Positions 30,903-39,071 are shown, counted from the stretch's first letter. The stretch: 39,232 nucleotides of DNA from GCA-2861595 sp035536185 (GCA_035536185.1 DATLOM010000014.1:1-39232); one strand, 5' to 3'. Numbers and translations: made by a program. The notes: generated from the sequence alone by a model not told the origin.

Positions 30903-32291
30903 TCAGCCCGATCGGGCCAGGCGCTCGGCGACCAGGGCCAGGCGCTCGACGGGCTGGACCAGGGCGACCCGTACATGGCCGGCGCCGGCGGCGCCGTAGA
31001 GGTCCCCAGGGCTCACCAGGCAGCCACCGTCCCGGGCGAGACGCTCGGCGAAACCCCAGGCGTCACCGTCGGGGACCGGAGCCCACAGGTAGAAGCCGCC
31101 CTCCGGCTCGGGTGCTTCCACACCGAGGTCGCCGAGAATGCCGGCGAAGACCTCGATACGCTCCCGGTACAGCTCCCGCTGGGCCTCGACATGCTCGTCG
31201 TCGCCGAGGGCGACGGCGCCGGCCGCCTGCACCGGCCCCGGCATGAGCATCCCCACGTGCTTGCGTACCTCCGACAGATAGTGCGTGAGGTCGGCGTCGC
31301 CGGCGTAGAACCCGGCCCTCAGGCCAGCCAGGTTCGAGCGCTTCGACAGCGAGTGGACGGCGACCACTCCCTCGGGGCCGTGCTCGAGGATCGTGCGGCG
31401 GCTTGACGCTGATCCACTTCTCTCGTGACGCACCCCGGGCGCGGCCGACGTGGTGGCTCCTCCGGAACGTGACCCTCCCCCGCCTCCACGTCGGCCGCCC
31501 TCTTGCGCAGTTGCGTCTGTCGTGGCTCCTCCGGAACCCGACTCTCCCCCGCCTCCACGTCGGCCGCCCTCTTGGCCGGTTGGGTCCGTGGAGTCTCCAT
31601 CGAAGCTCGACCCTGGCTCTCTTCTTTCATGGAGGACGCCGGGGATGGGCACCCGTAGTCCAGTTGCGTCTGTGGTGGGCCAGGTGAACTCGACGTAGCA
31701 CTCGTCGCTAAATACGGGGACGCCGTGCGCCCGGCCCCAGCCGGCAGCGGCAGCGAGGTCTTCGACCTGGCCGGCCGGGTTGCCCGGGGTGTTGACCCAG
31801 AGGCAGAGGGCCCGGGCGGCGTCGGTTTCGTCGATGGCCGACAGGTCCAGCCGCCAGCGTTCGTCGACGGGAACGGCGACGGCCCGGCACCCGGCGAGGG
31901 TGGCGCCCATGGCGTAGCTGGGGTACGACACGGCCGGGTAGAGCACGGTGTCGAGGTCGGGGCGGCGGAGGTGGAGCCAGTGCGGCAGGGTGGTGACGAA
32001 CTCCTTGGTCCCCACACAGGCGTAGACGGCGGCGGGCTCGACCGTCACTCCGAGCCGCCTGCGCATCCATCCGGAGGCGGCCTCGCGGTAGCCGGCGTTC
32101 CCCACTGACGCCGGATAGCCCCGCTCGGCGTTGGAGCTGGACAGGGCGGCCACCACCGCCGGCGGGGGTGCGTCGTTGGGCGTCCCGATGGAGAGGTCGA
32201 CCATGCCGCCTTCGTGGGCCTGGGCCAGCTTCTGGGCCCCGGCCAGCCGTTCGTACGGGTAGACCGGGGGCCGGAAGGGCTCGGCCGTCAT
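30903..32291 (-). CDS. dapC: Succinyldiaminopimelate aminotransferase, with internal repeat insertion
   Basis: 462 aa, fold-type I PLP aminotransferase. Motifs: IGTPNDAPP, GYPASVGNAGYREA, VGTKEFV, VNTPGNPAGQ, FSDECYVEF (PLP Asp), the Schiff-base lysine in VHSLSKRSNLAGLR (K317) and the C-terminal GFYLWAP. It resembles actinobacterial DapC, which transaminates N-succinyl-2-amino-6-oxopimelate, between DapD and DapE, both encoded close by. Residues about 205-299 are a foreign-looking Gly/Arg/Ser-rich stretch with a 23-residue tandem repeat, wedged between DECYVEFTW and ILEHG where relatives have only a short loop. Reading frame and active-site residues are intact. The ATG overlaps the hflX stop as ATGA. 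Confidence 0.87.
   Translation of the reverse strand: MTAEPFRPPVYPYERLAGAQKLAQAHEGGMVDLSIGTPNDAPPPAVVAALSSSNAERGYPASVGNAGYREAASGWMRRRLGVTVEPAAVYACVGTKEFVTTLPHWLHLRRPDLDTVLYPAVSYPSYAMGATLAGCRAVAVPVDERWRLDLSAIDETDAARALCLWVNTPGNPAGQVEDLAAAAGWGRAHGVPVFSDECYVEFTWPTTDATGLRVPIPGVLHERREPGSSFDGDSTDPTGQEGGRRGGGGESGSGGATTDATAQEGGRRGGGGGSRSGGATTSAAPGVRHERSGSASSRRTILEHGPEGVVAVHSLSKRSNLAGLRAGFYAGDADLTHYLSEVRKHVGMLMPGPVQAAGAVALGDDEHVEAQRELYRERIEVFAGILGDLGVEAPEPEGGFYLWAPVPDGDAWGFAERLARDGGCLVSPGDLYGAAGAGHVRVALVQPVERLALVAERLARSG
31453..31590. repeat. 69-bp tandem repeat inside dapC
   Basis: Two copies of a 69-base unit (31453-31521, 31522-31590) are about 87% identical, encoding QEGGRRGGGG-containing 23-residue units. 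A partial third copy (CAGTTGCGTCTGTG) sits at 31661-31674 near the edge of the insertion. The period is a multiple of three, so the frame is kept. Confidence 0.88.
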
Positions 32292-33547
32292 GAGACGAGG
32301 AACTCCCGGAAGCGGGCGGTCCCGGCGCCGTCGAGGCGGGCCCGGAATCGGGTCGCCTCTTCCTCCTGCTGTTCGACGAGCACCTCGCCCTCGCGGTGGA
32401 GTGCGGCCACCACGTCACCCCGGTCGAAGGGGACCACCAGCTCGACCACCTTGGAGGCGGCGCGGAGGCGCTCACCGATGGCGACGAGCAGCTGGTCCAT
32501 GCCGGCGCCGGTGGTAGCGGACACGGCCACCGACCCGGAGTGGTCGCCGGAGCGGCGCTTGGCCTCGTCGGTGAGGTCGGACTTGTTGAAGGCCAGCAGC
32601 TCCGGTACGTCGCCGGCGCCGATCTCGTCCAGCACGCCGCGTACGGCGTCCACCTGCTCCTCCACGTTGGGCGCGGCGGAGTCGACGACGTGCACGAGCA
32701 GGTCGGACTCCGAGACCACCTCGAGGGTCGACCGGAAGGCCTCCACCAGCTGGTGGGGCAGCTTGCGGACGAAGCCCACGGTGTCGGAGAGCAGCACCGC
32801 CTCCCCACCTGGTAGGTCGAGGCGGCGGGTGCGGGGATCGAGGGTGGCGAAGAGCCGGTCCTCCACGAGCACGCCGGCATCGGTGAGGTGGTTGAGCAGC
32901 GTGGACTTGCCGGCGTTGGTGTAGCCGACGAGGGAGACGGAGGGAAGGCGGCTGCGCCGGCGGCCCTTGCGCTGGAGACGGCGGTTCTTGGTCAGCTCCT
33001 TGAGCTCGGCCTCGAGGCTGGTGATGCGGCGCATGAGGCGCCGGCGGTCGACCTCCAGCTGGGTCTCACCGGGGCCCCTCGTGCCGATGCCACCGGCCTG
33101 CTGGGACAGCGCCGTCCCGCGACCACGTAGGCGGGGCAGGCGGTAGCGGAGCAGGGCCAGCTCGACCTGGGCCTTTCCCTCGGGGGTGGAGGCGTTCTGG
33201 GCGAAGATGTCGAGGATCACCGCCGTCCGGTCGATGGCCGTGCGGCCGAGGATCTTCTCCAGATTTCGCTGCTGGGCCGGGCTCAGCTCGTCGTCGAAGA
33301 CCACCGTGTCGGAGTCCTCGGTGAGCGACATCTCGGCCAGCTCGGCGGCCTTGCCCTTTCCGACGTAGGTGGCGGGGTCTGGAGAGTTGCGACGCTGGAT
33401 GGTGCGGGCGACGACGTCGGCGCCGGCGGTGGAGACCAGCTGGGCCAGCTCGTCGAGATGGGCTTCCACCTCCTCGAGCCTCGTGTGGCCGATGGCCACC
33501 CCGACGAGGATGATCTTCTCCCGGAACGAGCGCTCGATCAGGGTCAT
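32288..33547 (-). CDS. hflX: GTPase HflX
   Basis: A 419-aa ribosome-associated GTPase that can split stalled or stressed 70S ribosomes. The N-terminal HflX domain (ATYVGKGKAAEL, FDDELSPAQQRNLE, DRTAVILDIFAQNAST, RLRGRG, GGIGTRGPGETQLE) precedes the G domain: P-loop GYTNAGKST (G1), DTVGFVRKLPHQL (G3), NKSD (G4) and SATTG (G5). A short C-terminal domain follows. It is coupled at both ends by ATGA overlaps (dapF before, dapC after). The miaA-hflX link is also common in other bacteria. Confidence 0.96.
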   Translation of the reverse strand: MTLIERSFREKIILVGVAIGHTRLEEVEAHLDELAQLVSTAGADVVARTIQRRNSPDPATYVGKGKAAELAEMSLTEDSDTVVFDDELSPAQQRNLEKILGRTAIDRTAVILDIFAQNASTPEGKAQVELALLRYRLPRLRGRGTALSQQAGGIGTRGPGETQLEVDRRRLMRRITSLEAELKELTKNRRLQRKGRRRSRLPSVSLVGYTNAGKSTLLNHLTDAGVLVEDRLFATLDPRTRRLDLPGGEAVLLSDTVGFVRKLPHQLVEAFRSTLEVVSESDLLVHVVDSAAPNVEEQVDAVRGVLDEIGAGDVPELLAFNKSDLTDEAKRRSGDHSGSVAVSATTGAGMDQLLVAIGERLRAASKVVELVVPFDRGDVVAALHREGEVLVEQQEEEATRFRARLDGAGTARFREFLVS

Positions 33548-34458
33548 GGCCAGTCCACCTCTATCCGGGCGATGCGCTGGGTGGGGCCGCTGAGGAGCAC
33601 CGAGCCAGGCGGTGCACCCGCACCGGCGGCGCTAGAGGGCCGGTGCCCGGTCGCGCCTTCCGGGCTCAGGTCGGCGCCGGCGGCGCCGGAGGACCGGTGC
33701 ACGATGGGATCGTCCGGTCGAAGCTCGATGTCGGCATCGCCCCCGGGCTGGTGCACGGTGACGTTGGAGCCGACGAGCCCCCAACCGTGAGCCGCCGCCG
33801 CTACCGCGCAGGCACCGGTGCCACAGGCGAGGGTCTCTCCCACACCCCGCTCCCAGACGCGCATGGTCAGCTCGTCCCGGCCGGGGCCGACCATGGCGAA
33901 CTCCACGTTGATCCCGCCCGGCGTCAGCGCCTCCATCTTCGGCCCCAGCTCCTCCACATCCACTTCTCGCGGGTCCGGGCCCAGCAGCACCAGGTGCGGG
34001 TTGCCCATGTGGACGGTCCGGACCCGCCGCCCCAGGCACTCCTGGGGCTGGTCCGGCCCGAGGGTGGCAGGGCCCATGTCCACGCTCACCCGGCGGATCC
34101 CAGGCTCGGTCTCGTCCTCCACGGTCACCTGCCGCAGGCCACCGCCGGTGGCGATGGTGAAGTTCGGTCCCTTGGCCATGCCGCTGTCGACGACAGCCTG
34201 GGCGAGACAGCGGATCCCGTTCCCGCTCATCTCGGCCACACCCCCGTCGGCGTTGCGCAGCGTCATGGTGACGTCGGCAGGGGCCGGTCCGGTGCGGGCA
34301 TGGATCATCCCGTCGGCGCCGACCCCGCGGTGGCGGTCGCACAGCGTGCGGGCCATCTCGAGCCCGAAGTCCACCTGGCCGTCCGGGTCGAGCAGGACGA
34401 GGAAATCGTTGCCCAGGGCGTGGTGCTTGGTGAGGTGCAGGGTGGCCGATGCCGTCAT
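33544..34458 (-). CDS. dapF: Diaminopimelate epimerase, with internal repeat insertion
   Basis: A 304-aa enzyme interconverting LL- and meso-diaminopimelate. Motifs: KHHALGNDFLV, CDRHRGVGADG, NADGGVAEMSGNGIRC (catalytic Cys84), HMGNPHLV, WERGVGETLACGTGACA (catalytic Cys212). Both acid/base cysteines are present. Residues about 253-288, near the C-terminus, are an extra Gly/Ala/Ser/Pro-rich stretch with an 18-residue tandem repeat (HRSSGAAGADLSPEGATG, then HRPSSAAGAG); the normal final strand (SVLLSGPTQRIARIEVD) follows. Start and stop overlap miaA and hflX as ATGA. Confidence 0.95.
   Translation of the reverse strand: MTASATLHLTKHHALGNDFLVLLDPDGQVDFGLEMARTLCDRHRGVGADGMIHARTGPAPADVTMTLRNADGGVAEMSGNGIRCLAQAVVDSGMAKGPNFTIATGGGLRQVTVEDETEPGIRRVSVDMGPATLGPDQPQECLGRRVRTVHMGNPHLVLLGPDPREVDVEELGPKMEALTPGGINVEFAMVGPGRDELTMRVWERGVGETLACGTGACAVAAAAHGWGLVGSNVTVHQPGGDADIELRPDDPIVHRSSGAAGADLSPEGATGHRPSSAAGAGAPPGSVLLSGPTQRIARIEVDWP
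33620..33700. repeat. 54-bp-period tandem repeat inside dapF
   Basis: A 27-base core at 33620-33646 recurs at 33674-33700 with 4 mismatches, a period of 54 bases (18 codons). It encodes the Ala/Gly-rich insertion near the C-terminus. Confidence 0.75.
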
Positions 34459-35567
34459 GGGTGGCTCCAGTCTCCCAGCAGGGCAGGGAGAAGGGCGAAC
34501 GGGTCACTGCCGGTGCCGTACCAGGTGATCCGTGGATCCCGCCGGAACCACATGCGCTGGCGGCGGGCGAAGGCCTTCGTGCGGCGCACGGTCTCCTCGA
34601 TGGCCTCTTCCAAAGTGCACTCACCGGCCAGGTGGGCGAGCATCTCGCGATAGCCGAGGGCCTGACGTGCCGTCCGGGACAGGCCGCCCGGGCTGGTGAC
34701 GCCGGCGGCGGTGGCGGTGGCCGGTCCAATCGGTGGCGGGATCAGGGTGCCGTTCCGTTCCGTCGCCGGCAGGTTCAGGGTGCCGCTCCGTTCCGTCGCG
34801 GGCGACCCCTCGGCCCCAGCCGCGGCGTGTTCCGTCGGCGCGGGGCCACCCTGCCCGGTGCCGGCGTGGGTGGCGAGAGAACGAACCTCCTTCACGAGGC
34901 CACCGTCGAGCATCGCCTGCACCCGGGCCTCTATCCGCTCCGCGAGGGCGGCGCGGGGCAGCCAGACGCCGGCCATGCGGAACCTCGGTGCCGGGCTGTG
35001 CGCCTCGAGGCCTGGGCCGAAGGAGGAGAAGGGCCGGCCGGACCCGATGGTCACCTCGAGGGCCCGGACGATACGCCGGCGGTTGGAGGGCGTCATCCGT
35101 TCACCGGCCGTCGGGTCCAGCCCAGCCAGGCGACGGTGCAGACCGGCGGTGTCGGGTTCTGCCTCCAGCTCAGCCCTCACCTCGGGCCAGCGCCCCGGCA
35201 TCTCGAGGCCGTCGATCACCGCCCGCAGGTACAGCCCGGTACCTCCGACCAGGAGGGCTCGATGGCCCCGGGACTCGATGGCCGCCAGGGTGTCGTGGGC
35301 CGCCGCCTGAAAGTCGGCCACCGAGAAGTCGGCGCTCGGGTAGGCGAGGTCGATCAGGTGGTGGGGCACCTCGGCCTGCTCCTCAGCCGTGGGCTTCGCC
35401 GTGCCCACGTCCATGCCCCGGTACACCTGCATGGAGTCCACCGACACCAGCTCCACCGGCGGCCCTGGGAGCCGTCGGGCCACCTCCAGGGCGAGCGCCG
35501 ACTTGCCCGAGGCCGTGGGCCCCACCAGCACCAGATGGGGACCGCCGTCTGCCCGTTGCGAGGACAT
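34455..35567 (-). CDS. miaA: tRNA dimethylallyltransferase MiaA, with internal repeat insertion
   Basis: A 370-aa enzyme that adds the isopentenyl group to A37 of tRNAs reading UNN codons; MiaB, encoded upstream, thiomethylates the product. Motifs: P-loop VGPTASGKSALA (15-26), VSVDSMQVYRGMDVGTAKP, VGGTGLYLRA, NRRRIVRALE, ML.GGLV.EV, ALGYREM and RRQRMWFRRD. Residues about 232-297 form an extra low-complexity segment with an 11-residue tandem repeat (PATERSGTLNL, PATERNGTLIP) inside the loop before ALGYREM. The ATG at 35567 starts just before the P-loop domain; a GTG at 35594 is possible. No strong ribosome-binding site is seen. The stop overlaps dapF as ATGA. Confidence 0.95.
   Translation of the reverse strand: MSSQRADGGPHLVLVGPTASGKSALALEVARRLPGPPVELVSVDSMQVYRGMDVGTAKPTAEEQAEVPHHLIDLAYPSADFSVADFQAAAHDTLAAIESRGHRALLVGGTGLYLRAVIDGLEMPGRWPEVRAELEAEPDTAGLHRRLAGLDPTAGERMTPSNRRRIVRALEVTIGSGRPFSSFGPGLEAHSPAPRFRMAGVWLPRAALAERIEARVQAMLDGGLVKEVRSLATHAGTGQGGPAPTEHAAAGAEGSPATERSGTLNLPATERNGTLIPPPIGPATATAAGVTSPGGLSRTARQALGYREMLAHLAGECTLEEAIEETVRRTKAFARRQRMWFRRDPRITWYGTGSDPFALLPALLGDWSHP
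34742..34803. repeat. 33-bp tandem repeat inside miaA
   Basis: TCAGGGTGCCG-YTCCGTTCCGTCGC-SGGC occurs at 34742 and 34775 with two mismatches over 29 bases, a period of 33 (11 codons). A decayed piece (GTTCCGTCGGCG) follows near 34829. Confidence 0.82.
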
Positions 35568-35610
35568 ACGGGGCGCTTTCGGCCCGGTATGCACTCCCAA
35601 TTGACGTGGG

Positions 35611-37047
35611 TCAGCCGGCGGCGACGGGGATCCTGGTGCGATGGCGGGGCCGGGCAGTGACCTCTTGCAGCTCACCCGTGAGGTGGTGAGAGGCGGCGGC
35701 AGTGACCAGCACGGTGGCAAACGTTCCGGGCGCCAGGGCGGCGCCGGGTGGGGGTGGAGCCGCCGCCTCGGCGAGGAGGCCGACGTTGGGGCCGCGCCCG
35801 GGCGAAGCAGCGTTAACGAAGTGGAGCAGCTTGTTCTGGCGGGTGCGGCCGGTGAGGACGGCAGGGTCTCGCTTGCTGGGGCCTTCCACCAGGACCTCCT
35901 CCACCCGGCCGACCCGGGCCTGGTGCTTCAGGAGGGCGGAGCGCTCGACCACGACCTTCAGCCGGTCGAAGCGCTCGGCCACCGCCTCGGGGGGGACGAA
36001 CTGGTCGGCCATGTCGGCCGCCTCGGTACCGGGCCGGGGCGAGAACACGAACGTGTAGGCGCTGTCGTACTCGGCGGCGGCGACCACTTCCAGGCTCCGC
36101 TCGAAGTCGTCGTCGGACTCGCCAGGGAACCCGACGATGAGGTCGGTGGTGACGGCCAGGTCGGGCACGGCGGCGCGGGCGGCGGCCAGCTTCTCCAGGT
36201 ACCGCTCGGCCGTGTAGCCCCGGTGCATGGCCGCCAGCGTGCGGTTGCTGCCGGACTGGAGTGGTAGGTGGAGGTGCTCGCACACCGCCGGCGCCGCGGC
36301 CATGGCGGCGATGGTGTCGGGACGCAGGTCCTTGGGATGGGGGCTGGTGAAGCGCACCCGGCGTATGCCGTCCACCGACGCCACCTCCTCGAGCAGCTGG
36401 GCGAACAACGGCGAGCGCCGGGTGATGTCCCGCCCGTAGGAGTTGACGTTCTGGCCCAGGAGCGTGACCTCCACGGTGCCGGCCGCGGCCAGGGCTTCAA
36501 CCTCGGCCACTACCTCACCCAGCGGGCGGCTGATCTCCGTGCCCCGGACGGCGGGCACGATGCAGAAGGCGCAGCTGTTGTCGCAGCCGATCTGGATGGT
36601 GACCCAAGCCGAGTAGGGCAGGTCCCGGCGGGTGGGCAGAGCCGAGGGAAACGCCTCCGACTCCTCCAGGATCTCCATGAGCGGCCCCTCGTCCCGGGCT
36701 CGGCGCAGCAGCTCGGCGGCACTCCCCACGTTGTGGGTGCCGAACACGACGTCGGTGTGGGGGGCCCGGGACTGGATGAGGTCCCTGTCCTTCTGGGCCA
36801 GGCACCCGGCCACGGCGATCTGCATCCCTGGCCGGCGGTCCTTGAGCGACTTGAGCTGGCCGAGGTTGCCGTAGAGCTTGTTGTCGGCGTTCTCCCGGAT
36901 GCAGCAGGTGTTGAGCACGACGACATCGGCCGCCTCCAGGTCCTCGGTGGCCGTCATCCCGTCGGCCTCCAGCAGACCGGCGATGCGCTCGGAGTCGTGG
37001 ACGTTCATCTGGCACCCGAAGGTGCGGATCAGGTACGTGCCGGGCAT
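35611..37047 (-). CDS. miaB: tRNA-2-methylthio-N6-dimethylallyladenosine synthase
   Basis: A 478-aa radical-SAM methylthiotransferase acting on i6A37 tRNA. The N-terminal UPF0004 domain has three cluster Cys (TFGCQMNVHDSE, VLNTCCIRE, AVAGCLAQ). The radical-SAM motif is GCDNSCAFCIVP (CxxxCxxC), followed by LLGQNVNSYG, PLQSGSNRTLAAM and TDLIVGFPGE, and a C-terminal TRAM domain about 370-470. The ATG at 37047 is preferred because the protein then begins at the conserved TYLIRTFGCQMN region; a TTG 12 bases upstream is an alternative. miaA follows after 43 bases, so both tRNA-modification steps are linked. Confidence 0.96.
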   Translation of the reverse strand: MPGTYLIRTFGCQMNVHDSERIAGLLEADGMTATEDLEAADVVVLNTCCIRENADNKLYGNLGQLKSLKDRRPGMQIAVAGCLAQKDRDLIQSRAPHTDVVFGTHNVGSAAELLRRARDEGPLMEILEESEAFPSALPTRRDLPYSAWVTIQIGCDNSCAFCIVPAVRGTEISRPLGEVVAEVEALAAAGTVEVTLLGQNVNSYGRDITRRSPLFAQLLEEVASVDGIRRVRFTSPHPKDLRPDTIAAMAAAPAVCEHLHLPLQSGSNRTLAAMHRGYTAERYLEKLAAARAAVPDLAVTTDLIVGFPGESDDDFERSLEVVAAAEYDSAYTFVFSPRPGTEAADMADQFVPPEAVAERFDRLKVVVERSALLKHQARVGRVEEVLVEGPSKRDPAVLTGRTRQNKLLHFVNAASPGRGPNVGLLAEAAAPPPPGAALAPGTFATVLVTAAASHHLTGELQEVTARPRHRTRIPVAAG

Positions 37048-37085
37048 CTCCTGCCCCAAGTTACCGGCCGGCGACGCCCTCGCCG

Positions 37086-37490
37086 TCAGGAAAGGGAGTC
37101 GGCAGGCGCAGCGCTCTGGGCCAGCGACTGCGGCCGCTCCAGGCGGGTGAGGGCAACCTCGTCGGCCAGGTCGGGCACGGGGCGCAGTGTCATGCGGTCA
37201 CGGACATCGACCACCGTCGGCATCCGGCGCTGGCGGTCCTCCACCAGCAGCCGCATCGCCGTACGGCGCTCGCCGTCGATCTCGATGTCGGCGAAGCTGG
37301 GCACGCAGACGAGGTCGATGCCGGATGGCGCCAAGAAGCCCCGGGCGATGGCGATGGCCTTGACCGCCTGGTTCAGCGCCCCCGCCCCCACGACCTGGAC
37401 CTCCACGCCCCCGCACTGGCGCACCACGCCGGCCAGGGCGCCGGCGCAGGAGTTGGGATTTGACTTGCTGCTGACCTTCAGAACTTCCAC
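37086..37490 (-). CDS. spoVS: Stage V sporulation protein S (SpoVS) family protein
   Basis: 134 aa. The first ~90 residues are a typical SpoVS domain: EVLKVSSKSNPNSCAGALAG, QVVGAGALNQAVKAIAIARG, GIDLVCVPSF and EIDGERRTAMRLLVE. A less conserved tail follows. SpoVS is an Alba-like small protein needed late in Bacillus sporulation; homologues occur in many non-sporulating bacteria and are likely nucleic-acid binding. The GTG start has GGGGAG 5 bases upstream. It lies between miaB and two small genes downstream of recA, all on one strand. Confidence 0.92.
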   Translation of the reverse strand: MEVLKVSSKSNPNSCAGALAGVVRQCGGVEVQVVGAGALNQAVKAIAIARGFLAPSGIDLVCVPSFADIEIDGERRTAMRLLVEDRQRRMPTVVDVRDRMTLRPVPDLADEVALTRLERPQSLAQSAAPADSLS

Positions 37491-37577
37491 GGCTGCTCCC
37501 CGGCTACGGCTGCGACGGATGGGACCACTTCATACCGAGGATTCGACACGACGGGCGCTGTCACCTTCGGCACGGGC

Positions 37578-37757
37578 TCAAAAATCTTCTCTCTCGTACT
37601 CACGCAGGTCATCCTCACGTACGTAGACCCCGCCATCGTGCCCCCGCCCCGCAGGTAGTACATGCGATTCGACAAGGGAGAGCGCCTCGTCCAGGGTGAC
37701 CCGCAGCTGCCGTGCCACCTCCGGGAGGGTCAGCAGCTCGTTCGTCATCGTGTTCAT
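37578..37757 (-). CDS. Small excisionase/MerR-like helix-turn-helix protein
   Basis: 59 aa. The sequence MNTMTNELLTLPEVARQL, RVTLDEALSLVESHVLPAGR and GGVYVREDDLREYERED follow the HTH_17/excisionase pattern: an EVARQL helix, a second helix, a short hairpin and a DLxEYE end. Such proteins bind DNA as small regulators or excisionases. The start is firm: GGGGAGG stands 6 bases before the ATG, inside the end of the 62-aa gene whose TAA is one base away (TAACATG). There is no integrase nearby, so a regulatory role in the recA-spoVS region is more likely than excision (inference). Confidence 0.72.
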   Translation of the reverse strand: MNTMTNELLTLPEVARQLRVTLDEALSLVESHVLPAGRGHDGGVYVREDDLREYEREDF

Positions 37758-37758
37758 G

Positions 37759-37947
37759 TTACGCCTCCCCTAGCTCCGGAAGATCCGGCAGGTACTTCAC
37801 CACGAGGATGCGCTGCGCCCCCCGGCAGCGCTCCCGTTCCTCGCCCGGGCCCAAGGCGTCGATGGCAGCCACCAACGCCAGGTAGACCACCCTGGCTTCT
37901 TCGATGTCGAGCACGATCTCCTCAGGGAGTGGATCGCCGTTACGCAT
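37759..37947 (-). CDS. Small conserved-looking protein of unknown function, downstream of recA
   Basis: 62 aa, unrecognised. It is acidic and mostly helical by composition: LPEEIVLDIEEARVV, YLALVAAIDALG and RILVVKYLPDLPELG. It has no signal peptide and one Cys. GAAGG lies 7 bases before the ATG, and the gene starts 44 bases after recA and is followed one base later by the HTH gene. The good ribosome-binding sites and tight spacing support both as real genes in the recA transcription unit. This is where many actinobacteria carry recX. Confidence 0.65.
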   Translation of the reverse strand: MRNGDPLPEEIVLDIEEARVVYLALVAAIDALGPGEERERCRGAQRILVVKYLPDLPELGEA

Positions 37948-37991
37948 CCGAGAACCTTCATCTGTTGCGGACTTCGAGAACGACCTGACTA

Positions 37992-39071
37992 TCAGTCGTT
38001 GACCATGATGGGCTCGTCGTCCCCGACACCCTGCCCCAGCGGGATGTCGGCTTCCGCCCCGTCGGCGCCGCCCTCGGCTCCGGGTTGGCCGTACAAGCCC
38101 GACTGGCGGCGGATCCGCTCGTCGAGCTCCACCATGACCTCGGGGTTGTCCAGCAGGAACTGCTTGGCGTTCTCCCGCCCCTGCCCGAGCTGCTCACCCT
38201 CGTAGGTGTACCAGGCTCCCGACTTCTTGGCGATGCCCAGGTCGACGGCGATGTCGAGCACCGACCCTTCCCGGCTGATCCCCCGACCGAACTGGATATC
38301 GAACTCAGCCTGCTTGAACGGAGACGCACATTTGTTCTTGACCACCTTCACCCGCACCCGGTTCCCCACCACCTCGGCACCGTCCTTGATGGACTCGATG
38401 CGGCGGATGTCGAGGCGCACCGAGCTGTAGAACTTCAGCGCCTTGCCGCCCGGGGTGGTCTCAGGTGAGCCGAACATCACCCCTATTTTCTCCCTAAGTT
38501 GGTTTATGAAAATAGCGACGGTGTTGGAGCGGTTGAGGGTGGCGGTGATCTTGCGCAGGGCCTGGGACATGAGGCGGGCCTGGAGGCCCATGTGGGAGTC
38601 GCCCATGTCGCCTTCGATCTCGGCCCGGGGGGTGAGGGCGGCCACGGAGTCGATCACCAGCACGTCGAGGGCGCCGGAGCGGATGAGCATGTCGGCGATC
38701 TCCAGGGCCTGCTCGCCGGTGTCGGGCTGGGAGATGAGCAGCTCGTCGACGTTGACGCCGATGGCGCCGGCGTACACCGGGTCCATGGCGTGCTCGGCGT
38801 CGATGTAGGCGCAGATGCCGCCGTTGCGCTGGGCCTCGGCCACCACGTGCATGGCCAGGGTGGACTTACCGGACGACTCCGGGCCGTAGATCTCCACGAC
38901 CCGCCCGCGGGGCAGGCCGCCCACGCCGAGGGCCAGGTCGAGGGCCATGGCCCCGGTGGGAATGGACTCGATGCCCATGTGCGTCTTGTCGCCCATGCGC
39001 ATGATGGACCCCTTGCCGAACTGCTTGTCGATCTGGCCGAGGGCCATCTCGAGTGCCTTGTCTCGTTCCAT
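37992..39071 (-). CDS. recA: Recombinase RecA
   Basis: A 359-aa strand-exchange ATPase and LexA co-protease. Motifs: KALEMALGQIDKQFGKGSIM, Walker A GPESSGKST, YIDAEHAMDP, Walker B LDVLVIDSVAAL, L1 GDSHMGLQARLMSQALRK, L2 INQLREKIGVMFGSPETTPGG and the C-terminal WYTYEGEQLGQGRENAK. No intein is present. GAGGGG stands about 8 bases before the ATG at 39071, which gives the standard N-terminus; a GTG at 39092 is in frame but unneeded. A promoter with a perfect LexA box lies 90 bases upstream, so it is SOS-induced. Confidence 0.98.
   Translation of the reverse strand: MERDKALEMALGQIDKQFGKGSIMRMGDKTHMGIESIPTGAMALDLALGVGGLPRGRVVEIYGPESSGKSTLAMHVVAEAQRNGGICAYIDAEHAMDPVYAGAIGVNVDELLISQPDTGEQALEIADMLIRSGALDVLVIDSVAALTPRAEIEGDMGDSHMGLQARLMSQALRKITATLNRSNTVAIFINQLREKIGVMFGSPETTPGGKALKFYSSVRLDIRRIESIKDGAEVVGNRVRVKVVKNKCASPFKQAEFDIQFGRGISREGSVLDIAVDLGIAKKSGAWYTYEGEQLGQGRENAKQFLLDNPEVMVELDERIRRQSGLYGQPGAEGGADGAEADIPLGQGVGDDEPIMVND

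Noticed and set aside
37478..37675. 65-codon minus-strand frame between spoVS and the HTH gene
   Set aside because: It overlaps the HTH gene in another frame, lacks a ribosome-binding site and has no family features.
37948..37991. Rho-independent terminator after recA
   Set aside because: Only weak self-complementarity and no T-run on the coding strand. The small genes follow too closely, so readthrough is more likely.
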